Source: Marinobacter maroccanus (GTDB taxonomy: Bacteria; Pseudomonadota; Gammaproteobacteria; Pseudomonadales; Oleiphilaceae). From it: 64,000 bases of DNA. A program made the position numbers and the translations under genes. A model generated the notes under the pieces. It was not told the DNA's origin and did no database searches. It saw only the letters and a list, made by a program, of their open reading frames with translations. The stretch lies in contig NZ_PSSX01000003.1 of assembly GCF_002933275.1 (NCBI RefSeq), forward strand, positions 248,001 to 312,000. Reading direction: 5' to 3'. This document shows positions 9,747-17,487 of the stretch, one piece after another; the first letter of the stretch is position 1; each line of letters begins with the position of its first letter.

Positions 9747-10616
9747 TTAATCGTCGAAAAATGGTCTCACATAATCAAAGATCTGTCCTCTGGTGGTTAG
9801 CCACAGTTCGCTTTGCTGGGCGCAGCGCTTAACAATCTCTTCAAATGCCCAGGCGCCCGCAGGCCTGCCATAGCAATGGCCATGAACAATCACGTCCAGA
9901 ATCAGCGTTTCGCGATTGCTCGCCAACAGTTTGTCCAGCGTCGCTGTGAACATCTCGACGAACTGCTCGGGCGTTCTGCCAAATCGCATGGCGTGCGGCA
10001 GATCATTGAAATCGATGGTTACCGGAATCGCCATGATCGAACTGTCGGCAAAGCGCTGAAGGTACGGTCGATCATCATCCAGTGCATCGCCGTGCCACTT
10101 GTAGCCATGCAGGGATAGCCTGCGCTGAACGTCCAGATCGGAGGTGATTCTGGGACTGATCCAGCCGCCAGGCTTCTGGCCGGTAGCTTGCGCAATCAGC
10201 GCAGTCGATTTTTTTATATTGTCTTCGATCTGCTGCTCATTCAGATACGGGAAAAGCATATTCTGGCCATAGCTGTGGCCGATGATCTCATGTCCATAAT
10301 CAAAGCGTTTTTTGAGCTCAGCCGAACAGTGTTCTGCAACCAGCCCAGAGGTAAATACACTGGTGGCCACACCGTAGCTTTCCGCAATATCAAACAACCT
10401 TTTCGCGCCCACATTGGCGTTATAACGACCATAACTGTCGGCGTTAGGGTCTACCATATCACCGGCCAGAACATTGCCCATGGGGTTCACACTGGAACAC
10501 GAATCCGGTGTCCACATTTCAAAAGCGATATTAAAATTAATCGCCAATCGTTTGTTTTCAGGCCATAAAAAGTCTTTTTCCAGGCGCTCTATTTCACACG
10601 ATACTTCCTGGCTCAT
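9747..10616 (-). CDS. Polysaccharide deacetylase family protein, PuuE-like
   Basis: This 289-residue protein has a NodB-type fold pattern: an N-terminal strand INFNIAFEMW, then GHEIIGHSYGQNM in place of the usual HxxxH region, GGWISPR, and a C-terminal ILDVIVHGHCYGRPAG. The first motif lacks the classical TFDD aspartates and looks more like the PuuE/allantoinase branch, which opens amide bonds of small molecules. There is no signal peptide, so it is probably cytoplasmic. AAGGA precedes the ATG by seven bases. It is more AT-rich than the DNA-repair genes beside it and is divergent from the TRAP genes. The substrate is unknown. Confidence 0.75.
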   Translation of the reverse strand: MSQEVSCEIERLEKDFLWPENKRLAINFNIAFEMWTPDSCSSVNPMGNVLAGDMVDPNADSYGRYNANVGAKRLFDIAESYGVATSVFTSGLVAEHCSAELKKRFDYGHEIIGHSYGQNMLFPYLNEQQIEDNIKKSTALIAQATGQKPGGWISPRITSDLDVQRRLSLHGYKWHGDALDDDRPYLQRFADSSIMAIPVTIDFNDLPHAMRFGRTPEQFVEMFTATLDKLLASNRETLILDVIVHGHCYGRPAGAWAFEEIVKRCAQQSELWLTTRGQIFDYVRPFFDD

Positions 10617-10937
10617 TGCATTTTCCTTTTATTAATTAATAACGAACCCCATTAAATAATCATCCCACAAATAAATAATATGGTTTATAAGTTTTTGCAA
10701 ATTCAATTATATTCAGGTTGTTATGAATGGAATTCAGGAAGGTGGCTTTTTAATTTCATTCACAAATGACTGAATAATATTAAATTTGCGCTTTTGTTTT
10801 TCTTACCCTAGATTATTTTTACCGATCAAAATCGGAGAAAATAAACACAAATAAATTTGGCAAAACCTGCCTGACTGGAAAGTGGATACCATCATGACAA
10901 AACACCTTTCCAGTTTGCTTTACATCGGAGAAAAACA
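10617..10937. promoter_or_regulatory. AT-rich divergent intergenic region between deacetylase gene and dctP
   Basis: This 321-bp gap is far richer in A and T than its surroundings and must hold promoters for both divergent genes. A 9-bp inverted repeat (ACTGGAAAG at 10874-10882, CTTTCCAGT at 10906-10914) could form a hairpin in the dctP leader. A possible promoter for dctP is TTGCGC, 17 bases, TAGATT in the stretch before 10820; it is weak. I found no sigma-54 site with correct GG/GC spacing. Confidence 0.5.
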
Positions 10938-10941
10938 ATGA
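10894..10941 (+). CDS. Possible 15-codon leader ORF overlapping the dctP start
   Basis: An ATG at 10894 opens a 15-residue frame (MTKHLSSLLYIGEKQ) whose TGA overlaps the dctP ATG (ATGA), an arrangement typical of translational coupling. The frame contains one arm of the 10874/10906 inverted repeat. Its own ribosome site is poor, so it may be chance. No known leader peptide matches it. Confidence 0.2.
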   Translation: MTKHLSSLLYIGEKQ

Positions 10942-11924
10942 AACTCATGAATCGTAAATTGATCGCCGCCGCCCTCCTGGCCAGCGCCGCCACGTTGAGC
11001 CAGGCCCAAACCACCATCAAGCTCGGCTGGACCACGGCTGACAGTAAAGTCGACCCGTACGCCATCGCCGCTCACTATTTTGCCGAAGAGCTGGAAGCAG
11101 CAGCGCCGGGCGAATTCAACGTCCAGTTCTACCCCAACCATCAACTCGGCAACGACACCGCGATGCTGCAAGCCATGCAGTTCGGAACCATGGATGCAGG
11201 CGTGATTACAGGAACCCAGGTAGGCACTCTGGAGTCTGCATTCCAGCTCAACGATCTGCCCTTTCTGTATGCCAACAACCAGCAGGCACACAAAGTCCTG
11301 GATGGCGAAGTAGGCCAGACACTGCTTGCCAAGCTGGACGCAAAAGGCATTATCGGGCTTGGTTTTCCGGAAGCCGGCTTCCGGCACACCATCAACAACG
11401 AGCGCCCAATCCGCACTCCGGAGGATTTCAACGGCGTGAAGTTGCGGGTTCAGCCCAGCGACCTGTTCATTGCCAGCTTCCGCGCCATCGGCGCAAACCC
11501 GGTACCCATGGCCTGGAGTGATGTCTTTACCGCGGTACAGCAGGGCACGGTCGATGGGCTGGAAATTCCACTTCCTGTCATCTTTGCCAACAAATATCCG
11601 GAAGTGACCGACTATCTTTCCCTGACCAGCCATACCTACAACGCCCTCGCTCTGCTGATGTCCAAGCAGACCTTCAACAAACTCTCCCCGGAGACCCAGG
11701 AACTGGTTCAACAGGCTGCCAAACGGGCCATTGATCGCCAGCGCGAGACCGTCGCGTCCAATAACGGTGCGGTTCTTGACCAGATCAAGGCGGCGGGTAT
11801 GACCGTCAATGAAGTCGACGATGTCGAGGCGTTCCGGAGCAAGGTTGCCAACGTCTACGACGAATACCGCAGCAAGATTGGCGCGGATATTCTCGACATG
11901 GCCCTGGAGCAGGTGGCCGAGTAA
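10938..11924 (+). CDS. dctP: TRAP transporter substrate-binding protein (DctP family)
   Basis: This 328-residue periplasmic binding protein captures an organic acid or similar anion for the TRAP permease. A signal peptide covers roughly residues 1-24 (basic start, hydrophobic core, cleavage after SQAQ). The mature part shows family motifs: KLGWTTADS at the start, FPEAGFRHTINN, a conserved Arg in VKLRVQPS, and WSDVFTAVQQGTVDGLE. Its ATG follows TCGGAG. dctQ and dctM come next on the same strand. The substrate cannot be told from the sequence. Confidence 0.93.
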   Translation: MKLMNRKLIAAALLASAATLSQAQTTIKLGWTTADSKVDPYAIAAHYFAEELEAAAPGEFNVQFYPNHQLGNDTAMLQAMQFGTMDAGVITGTQVGTLESAFQLNDLPFLYANNQQAHKVLDGEVGQTLLAKLDAKGIIGLGFPEAGFRHTINNERPIRTPEDFNGVKLRVQPSDLFIASFRAIGANPVPMAWSDVFTAVQQGTVDGLEIPLPVIFANKYPEVTDYLSLTSHTYNALALLMSKQTFNKLSPETQELVQQAAKRAIDRQRETVASNNGAVLDQIKAAGMTVNEVDDVEAFRSKVANVYDEYRSKIGADILDMALEQVAE

Positions 11925-11982
11925 CGCCACCTGTCCTGGAACACCCCGAATCTATCGGGACTTCTGACCGGGAACCGTTTGG

Positions 11983-12474
11983 ATGTATCAGTACCTGGAT
12001 AAGTTTGGAAACGCCCTGGCCCTGGGATCCCAAGCTGTCGGAGTGGTGACTGCTCTGGCCATGATCGGCAGCCTGCTACTGGGTGTCTTCTACCGTTACG
12101 TACTCGGTGATGCGCTGGTGTGGAGCGATGAAGTCGCAGCTCTGGCATTTACCTGGACGGTCTTCCTGTTTGCCAGCGCGCTGGTCCGCACCGGGGGCCA
12201 TGTTCGGGTAACCCTGCTGGTCGACTCGCTACCGGCGCTTCTCGGTGAACTGGTGGAACGAAGTATCATGGTGCTGATCATCGGCTTCGGGCTGGTAATG
12301 CTCTGGACCGGCTGGAACTTCGCGGAGTTCACCGCCGGCCAGGTATCGCCCGCTATCCGCTATCCAATCTGGGTCAAAAATGCAGCGGTTCCCGTCGGAG
12401 GCGCGCTGATCAGTATTCATGCCCTGATTCTTCTTGTCCGGCCACGGCCGATCCACAAATCCTCGGAGCATTAA
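11983..12474 (+). CDS. dctQ: TRAP transporter small permease (DctQ family)
   Basis: This 163-residue membrane protein has four predicted transmembrane segments; the characteristic WSDEVAALAFTWTVFLFA lies between the second and third. DctQ packs beside the large permease in the sodium-driven TRAP importer. It follows dctP by 58 bases and ends one base before the dctM start, so the three genes form one operon. Confidence 0.92.
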   Translation: MYQYLDKFGNALALGSQAVGVVTALAMIGSLLLGVFYRYVLGDALVWSDEVAALAFTWTVFLFASALVRTGGHVRVTLLVDSLPALLGELVERSIMVLIIGFGLVMLWTGWNFAEFTAGQVSPAIRYPIWVKNAAVPVGGALISIHALILLVRPRPIHKSSEH

Positions 12475-12475
12475 C

Positions 12476-13756
12476 ATGGGTGAGATTGGCCTGGTCATGA
12501 TAATTGGCCTGATTGTTCTCCTGGCCATCGGTGTACCCATTGCGTTCACGATCGGCCTGCTGGCGGCTGTGGGCATCTGGATGGCCGATGTGAATCCGAT
12601 GATTCTGCCCCAGCAATTCATTGCCGGAAGCAGCGTTACGAGCCTGCTCGCCATTCCCGGTTTTATCCTGGCAGGTGAGGTGATGAGCGCCGGCGGTCTC
12701 TCCCGGCGGCTGGTGCGTGTCGCTGAAACCTTCTTCGGGCATCTGACTGGCGGCCTCTCGATGTCGACAGTGGCTGCCGGAACCTTCTTTGGCGCAATCT
12801 CCGGGTCCGCCCCAGCGACCACGGCGGCGGTCGGCTCGATCATGATCGATGAGCTGGAAGACCGGGGCTACCAGCGCGGGTATGCCGCGGCACTTGCGAC
12901 CGCAGTGGGACCTCTGGGGCAAATGATTCCGCCGTCTATACCCATGGTCATCTGGGGTGTACTGGCGGAGGAATCCATCGCCAAGCTGTTCCTGGCTGGC
13001 ATCATTCCCGGTCTTATTGCCGCCACCGGTTTCTGCATAGTCAGTGTCCTTTACGCCCGGCATCACGGTGTCGCAAAGGAAAAGCGGGCCACCGGAAAAG
13101 AATTCCTGTTCGCTCTGAAGGATGGCATCTGGGCTCTGCTCGCCCCGGTTGTCATACTTGGCGGTATCTACAGCGGCATGTTCACCCCCACCGAAGCCGC
13201 TATGGTCGGTGTCCTCTACAGCGCCATCGTCGGCCTGTTTCTGTACCGCGATCTGGACTGGAGGAAAATGCCCTCCATCCTGATGAGCTCGATGAGAACG
13301 ACCGCCGTTATCATGTTCATCGTTGCAGTGGCTTACGGGTTCGCCTGGGTAATGGCCAGTGAACAGATTCCGGCCCAGCTCACCCAGGCGCTGCTTGCGC
13401 TCACGGACAACCCGATCATCCTGCTACTGATCGTCAATATCATGTTGCTCCTGCTGGGCGCCGTCATGGACAACATCTCCGCCATGGTCATTCTCAGTGG
13501 CGTCCTTATAGGCCTGGGCCAGCAGATCGGTCTGGATCCGATCCAGTTGGGCGCCATGGTGGTCATCAACTTTGCCGTCGGCATGGTAACGCCCCCCGTG
13601 GGCTACTCCATTTTTGTTGCCTCAAGCATCAGCGGGCTGCGCGTGGAAACTGTCGCGCGCCATATCTGGCCCTTCATGCTGGTTCTGCTTGGCGTGGTGG
13701 CACTGGTGGCCTATGTCCCGGCTATTACCCTCTGGCTGCCCGCAACCTTCGGCTGA
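12476..13756 (+). CDS. dctM: TRAP transporter large permease (DctM family)
   Basis: This 426-residue polytopic membrane protein is the ion-coupled transport subunit of the TRAP system. Family motifs include FFGAISGSAPATTAAVG, GPLGQMIPPSIPMVIWG and NFAVGMVTPPVGYSIFVAS. I start it at the ATG at 12476 (MGEIGLVMI), which begins one base after the dctQ stop. A longer frame reaching back to 12434 lies within dctQ and adds hydrophilic residues that do not fit. Confidence 0.93.
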   Translation: MGEIGLVMIIGLIVLLAIGVPIAFTIGLLAAVGIWMADVNPMILPQQFIAGSSVTSLLAIPGFILAGEVMSAGGLSRRLVRVAETFFGHLTGGLSMSTVAAGTFFGAISGSAPATTAAVGSIMIDELEDRGYQRGYAAALATAVGPLGQMIPPSIPMVIWGVLAEESIAKLFLAGIIPGLIAATGFCIVSVLYARHHGVAKEKRATGKEFLFALKDGIWALLAPVVILGGIYSGMFTPTEAAMVGVLYSAIVGLFLYRDLDWRKMPSILMSSMRTTAVIMFIVAVAYGFAWVMASEQIPAQLTQALLALTDNPIILLLIVNIMLLLLGAVMDNISAMVILSGVLIGLGQQIGLDPIQLGAMVVINFAVGMVTPPVGYSIFVASSISGLRVETVARHIWPFMLVLLGVVALVAYVPAITLWLPATFG

Positions 13757-13760
13757 GCCC

Positions 13761-13840
13761 GGGCCATTGTGGTGGCCCGCTGCCGGAATTTCTCCACGTA
13801 ACCGCTCCTCTCAACCCGGTGCCTGGTAGCAGGGCACCGG
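13761..13840 (+). terminator. Two GC-rich hairpins behind dctM
   Basis: GGGCCA/TGGCCC (13761-13766, 13773-13778) and CCGGTGCC/GGCACCGG (13816-13823, 13833-13840) can each form a stem. Neither is followed by a run of T, so a factor-independent terminator is uncertain; they may only stabilise the transcript end. Confidence 0.3.
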
Positions 13841-14003
13841 CTTCCCTCTGATTGCCAACGCCCCTGAATCTGGCGCAAATTTGCCGGGTCTGCGAGACTT
13901 GTCCAATGCCTCTGGCAATCAACGGCCGGCCTGAAGCGCGACTGCGCTGCCAGGTGGACGTTGCGATAACAATAATGACGGCAAGCTGCGAGAATTAATA
14001 AAT

Positions 14004-14930
14004 ATGGTGAATTTACGCGATTTTGATCTTAATTTGCTGGTAATTTTCACCAACATCATGGAACAACGCTCGATTTCAAAAGTGGCCAATGAGCTCGGGC
14101 TCTCCCCCTCGGCCGTCAGCCACGCACTCGCGCGATTGCGCCTGATGCTCAATGATCAGCTGTTTTACCGCACCGCCAAGGGGCTGGAACCCACCGAAAG
14201 AGCCAAAGAACTCATCGTTCAGGTGGAAGACGGCCTGTCGTACCTGTCCAGCGCGATCAGTGCCCAACAGCAATTCGTGCCGGCCGAATCAAAGCGTGTG
14301 TTCAGTATGCAGGTGGCCAATTATATCTCGGGGTTTTTCCTGCCAAGCTTTTCCCGGCGGATTCGCGAAGAAGCGCCGAATATCACCATCGATATTCTGC
14401 CGTTCTCGATTTCCACCGAGAGCTCAGAGTGGGACCGGGTAGACGCCCAGATTCGTTTGACGCCCGGTCGGCTCAAGCCCAAAGCGGTCCGTAGTAAACG
14501 GCTTATGGCCGATGACGTTGTGGTGCTGATGCGACCAGACCACCCCGCCGCGTCGGAGCCGATGACCCCTGAACTGTATGCCAGGTTGCCCCATGTAAAA
14601 CTCTCTCAGGCGTCCACGGGTACAACGGTGATCGATGACGCCCTTGCCGGGCGCGGTTTTGAACGACATTCTGCGTTGATTGTGTCCAGCTGGGATGCCA
14701 TTCCCGATATCCTGCTGAAAACAGATCTGATTGCCATAGCGCCACAGCGCCTGCTGGCGCTGGATCCGCGCCTGAAACATCTCAAAGCCGCCCCGCTGCC
14801 ACTGGAGGAGGTGGTGTTCTCCTTTGACCTGTGCTGGGACCAGAACTCGGAGAAAGAATCCGGTCATAAATGGCTCTGCGAGACGATTATTGACGTATTC
14901 AATTCAGAGATTAAGCAGATTGAACCCTGA
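14004..14930 (+). CDS. LysR-family transcriptional regulator
   Basis: This 308-residue regulator has an N-terminal winged helix-turn-helix (LRDFDLNLLVIF, SISKVANELGLSPSAVSHALARLR) and a LysR-type effector-binding domain. The NFRDFDLN-like start is typical of the NodD/TdcA-like subgroup. It lies 247 bases behind dctM on the same strand and 11 bases before folM, so it may control the TRAP genes, folM, or both. The target is inferred only from location. Confidence 0.88.
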   Translation: MVNLRDFDLNLLVIFTNIMEQRSISKVANELGLSPSAVSHALARLRLMLNDQLFYRTAKGLEPTERAKELIVQVEDGLSYLSSAISAQQQFVPAESKRVFSMQVANYISGFFLPSFSRRIREEAPNITIDILPFSISTESSEWDRVDAQIRLTPGRLKPKAVRSKRLMADDVVVLMRPDHPAASEPMTPELYARLPHVKLSQASTGTTVIDDALAGRGFERHSALIVSSWDAIPDILLKTDLIAIAPQRLLALDPRLKHLKAAPLPLEEVVFSFDLCWDQNSEKESGHKWLCETIIDVFNSEIKQIEP

Positions 14931-14941
14931 TTGGAGATGTC

Positions 14942-15649
14942 ATGACCGCACCTGTTCTGATCACCGGCGCCGGCCAGAGAATCGGCCTGGCCTTCGCCAG
15001 AGCCTGCCTTGATCGTGGCCAGCCCATCATCGTTACCTACCGCACCTATCGACCGGCCATCGATGCGCTGCAGAGAGCCGGGGCCGAGTGTATCCACGCG
15101 GATTTCGCAACGAATAAGGGCATTGATGACTTTATCGAGGCCCTGAAATCACGAACAAGCGAGCTGCGAGCCATTATTCACAATGCCTCGGACTGGTTGC
15201 CGGAAAGCGAGGATTCAGACCCTGCAGACGTGATGAACGCAATGATGCAGATTCATGTGATGACACCGTACCGGATCAATCTGGCGTGCCGCTCCATGCT
15301 GGAGAAGGGTGATTCGACAGCCGATATTATCCACATGACGGACTATGTGGTGGAAAAAGGCAGCGCGAAACATATCGCCTATGCCGCCAGCAAAGCCGCG
15401 CTGACCAACCTGACCCTGTCGTTTTCAAGATTGCTGGCGCCGAACGTGAAGGTGAACGCGGTTGCCCCCTCCCTGATCATGTTCAACCAGGGCGACAGCG
15501 AGGCCTACCGGGAAAGAACCCTGAAAAAATCATTGCTGGGCATCGAGCCCGGGGCCGAGGTCGCTGTCGCCACACTGCAGTTCCTGCTGGACAATCCCTA
15601 CATTACGGGCAGAACCCTACCCCTGGATGGCGGGCGGCACCTGGCCTGA
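14942..15649 (+). CDS. folM: Dihydromonapterin reductase
   Basis: This 235-residue short-chain dehydrogenase has an N-terminal NADPH site (LITGAGQRIG), active-site region IIHMTDYVVEKGS and YAASKAAL, and the C-terminal TGRTLPLDGGRHLA. These match E. coli FolM closely, including the TDY in place of the usual catalytic serine. FolM makes tetrahydromonapterin, a cofactor of phenylalanine hydroxylase in pseudomonads. It follows the LysR gene by 11 bases with GGAG before its ATG, so the two are probably cotranscribed. Confidence 0.88.
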   Translation: MTAPVLITGAGQRIGLAFARACLDRGQPIIVTYRTYRPAIDALQRAGAECIHADFATNKGIDDFIEALKSRTSELRAIIHNASDWLPESEDSDPADVMNAMMQIHVMTPYRINLACRSMLEKGDSTADIIHMTDYVVEKGSAKHIAYAASKAALTNLTLSFSRLLAPNVKVNAVAPSLIMFNQGDSEAYRERTLKKSLLGIEPGAEVAVATLQFLLDNPYITGRTLPLDGGRHLA

Positions 15650-15654
15650 GCCCG

Positions 15655-16095
15655 TTAAATGCCCAGCTCGGCCGGTTGGAGTCTCACGCCGGCCACCTTC
15701 CAGGCGCCTTCAGTGAGCACCATCCGGTAATAGGCGTCCCACCGCTTGCCTTCCGGTCCCTGCAAGCGCACCACCTGGATTTCAAAGGCGCCATGGGGCA
15801 CGCGCTGGGTAAATTCGATGGCCGTGGCGTTGTGCACGGCAGGGTAGGCTTCGCGAACCATATCAACAAACACCTGGGACGACCCGAATCGACGCTTGAT
15901 GCCCTCGGACGCGTGGGCCCAGGCCTGCTCTTCGTCGTTGTTGGCAAAGGCTTCGATCTGGCGAAGGATGGTGTCGCGGATTTCCGCGTCTTTGTCGCTG
16001 GCCACAGACTGTGAGGATCCGAGGATGGCCACCCCCATAAAAGCCAGAAGAACGGGAATCAGCCACTTTCCGAGAATGATCTTTTGGTGACCCAT
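15655..16095 (-). CDS. DUF4864 domain protein, exported
   Basis: This 146-residue protein has a signal peptide (basic MGHQKIILGKW, hydrophobic core, cleavage near SSQSVAS). The mature part resembles DUF4864: IRDTILRQIEAFANNDEEQAWAHAS with later RWDAYYRMV and a short C-terminal strand. The family has a small NTF2-like pattern and no known function. GAGG precedes the ATG by seven bases. It ends five bases after folM on the opposite strand. Confidence 0.75.
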   Translation of the reverse strand: MGHQKIILGKWLIPVLLAFMGVAILGSSQSVASDKDAEIRDTILRQIEAFANNDEEQAWAHASEGIKRRFGSSQVFVDMVREAYPAVHNATAIEFTQRVPHGAFEIQVVRLQGPEGKRWDAYYRMVLTEGAWKVAGVRLQPAELGI

Positions 16096-16236
16096 GATGG
16101 CACCTCTCTACTGTTCACCTTTTAACCGATACGAGGCGCTCGGTGAGCCGGATCCTTCTAATTGCTCGTTTATTGACCTGTTTGGCTGTGCTTTCCGTAA
16201 CCTTCATTACGACAATAAACCCTCGGGAGACTTCCG

Positions 16237-16527
16237 ATGCATATGGACACTGGCGAACTGAAGAAGCACAAGTACGACACGATTTCCCTGTTGGAAATCG
16301 TCTCAATGGAAGGGCGCTATTACATGGCGCGGTTCTACCTGGAGGGCCAGGGCTACATCTTGACGGACGCCTACGATAAACCGGTGATGTTTTCCGGAGC
16401 CTGCGCGGTGCGCGAGTATTTCCACGAATACAAAGTCCAGCACACCGATGTCATTCCGCCAACAGGAACGGATGAAATGATCGGTATGCCTGACAGCGGC
16501 TCCGAAACCATGCGGGTCCCCCTCTAG
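16237..16527 (+). CDS. Conserved hypothetical protein, DUF6482-like
   Basis: This 96-residue protein has no signal peptide or membrane segment. The pattern LLEIVSMEGRYYMARFYLEGQGYILTD resembles the short DUF6482 family of pseudomonads, though I assign it with only moderate trust. GGGAG lies seven bases before the ATG, supporting a real gene. It is divergent from the DUF4864 gene across 141 bp. The function is unknown. Confidence 0.65.
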   Translation: MHMDTGELKKHKYDTISLLEIVSMEGRYYMARFYLEGQGYILTDAYDKPVMFSGACAVREYFHEYKVQHTDVIPPTGTDEMIGMPDSGSETMRVPL

Positions 16528-16546
16528 GATACCGCCTGGCAGTTCG

Positions 16547-17332
16547 TCAGCTTCCAGCGAATGACAGCGAATCCACCAGATCGGCGCCGTTGAACACTGC
16601 GCCGTGAAAATCACTTTCCGGAACCTGATTCAGCGTGAACAGCAGAGCGCTGGCCGCCTGCTCGGCAGTCAGGCATTCCCCCGCTTCCAGGCGCTTGGCC
16701 AGCCACTCTGCGTGCGGCAGCTCCAGTTTTTCGGCCTTTTCGATGTGGCTTCGGATGCCCGGAGTATCCACCAGCCCGGGCTGAAACAGGCTCACCACCG
16801 GTCCATCCGACATGGTGTCGAACTCCACGGACAGCTGGCGCACCAGCCGACGAAGGGCCATTTTGCTGATCCCGTAACTGCCGGTTCCCGGTTGGGCGTG
16901 CTTGTCCATGCCCGCACCGATCATGACAATCCTGGACGCAGGATCGCCGCCTTTCAGCACCGGCAACAACGACTGGGTGAGCAGCATCGGGGCAGACACG
17001 TTAACGGCCAGCGCTTCCTGAAAATCAATCAGGCCAAGGCTGGCAAAATCCGACGCCGGTTCGCCGACGCCAGCGCAATACACAAACGCTGAGAGGTGAT
17101 CGACGGCATCAGTCACCTGTTGCGCCAGATTGCGGGTGCTTGCGGGATCTGCAAGGTCCACTTCAAGGGTCATCACCTCACGGTTGGGCGCCTCAACGCG
17201 GAGCTTTGTTGCGACCTCCTCCAACTTCGACGCCGTGCGGCCGGCAAGAATCAGGTCGTCGCCCCGAGCGGCAAGTTCCAGGGCCAGAGCCCGACCGATG
17301 CCTGACCCCGCGCCAGTGATCAGTGTCCACAT
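16547..17332 (-). CDS. Short-chain dehydrogenase/reductase
   Basis: This 261-residue Rossmann-fold oxidoreductase has the NAD(P) motif TGAGSGIG near residues 6-13 and an active-site YGISK. At the position about 13 residues before that Tyr, where the catalytic Ser usually sits, it has Ala/Gly (VMIGAGMDKHAQ). The protein resembles benzil/sepiapterin reductase-like members, but I cannot name a substrate. GGAG lies seven bases before the ATG. It is convergent with the DUF6482-like gene. Confidence 0.82.
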   Translation of the reverse strand: MWTLITGAGSGIGRALALELAARGDDLILAGRTASKLEEVATKLRVEAPNREVMTLEVDLADPASTRNLAQQVTDAVDHLSAFVYCAGVGEPASDFASLGLIDFQEALAVNVSAPMLLTQSLLPVLKGGDPASRIVMIGAGMDKHAQPGTGSYGISKMALRRLVRQLSVEFDTMSDGPVVSLFQPGLVDTPGIRSHIEKAEKLELPHAEWLAKRLEAGECLTAEQAASALLFTLNQVPESDFHGAVFNGADLVDSLSFAGS

Positions 17333-17487
17333 AGTGCTTCTCCATCTTGCAGATAACTCACGACACCGTTTGTCGCGACGGGCCGTTATGATTTTCGGAG
17401 ATCAGACGTTTCAGACTGTCCGCATCTGTGGTCACATACGGTAACCTGTGGCAACAGGATTGAACTGCACTCCAGACAAGGAAATTC

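Noticed and set aside
10845..10880. Possible sigma-54 promoter (TTGGCAAAACCTGCC) before dctP
   Set aside because: Only eight bases lie between GG and GC instead of ten, so it does not fit the -24/-12 rule.
13757..14003. Small RNA in the dctM-LysR gap
   Set aside because: Two hairpins are present but no promoter and no T-run could be shown, so an RNA gene is not supported.
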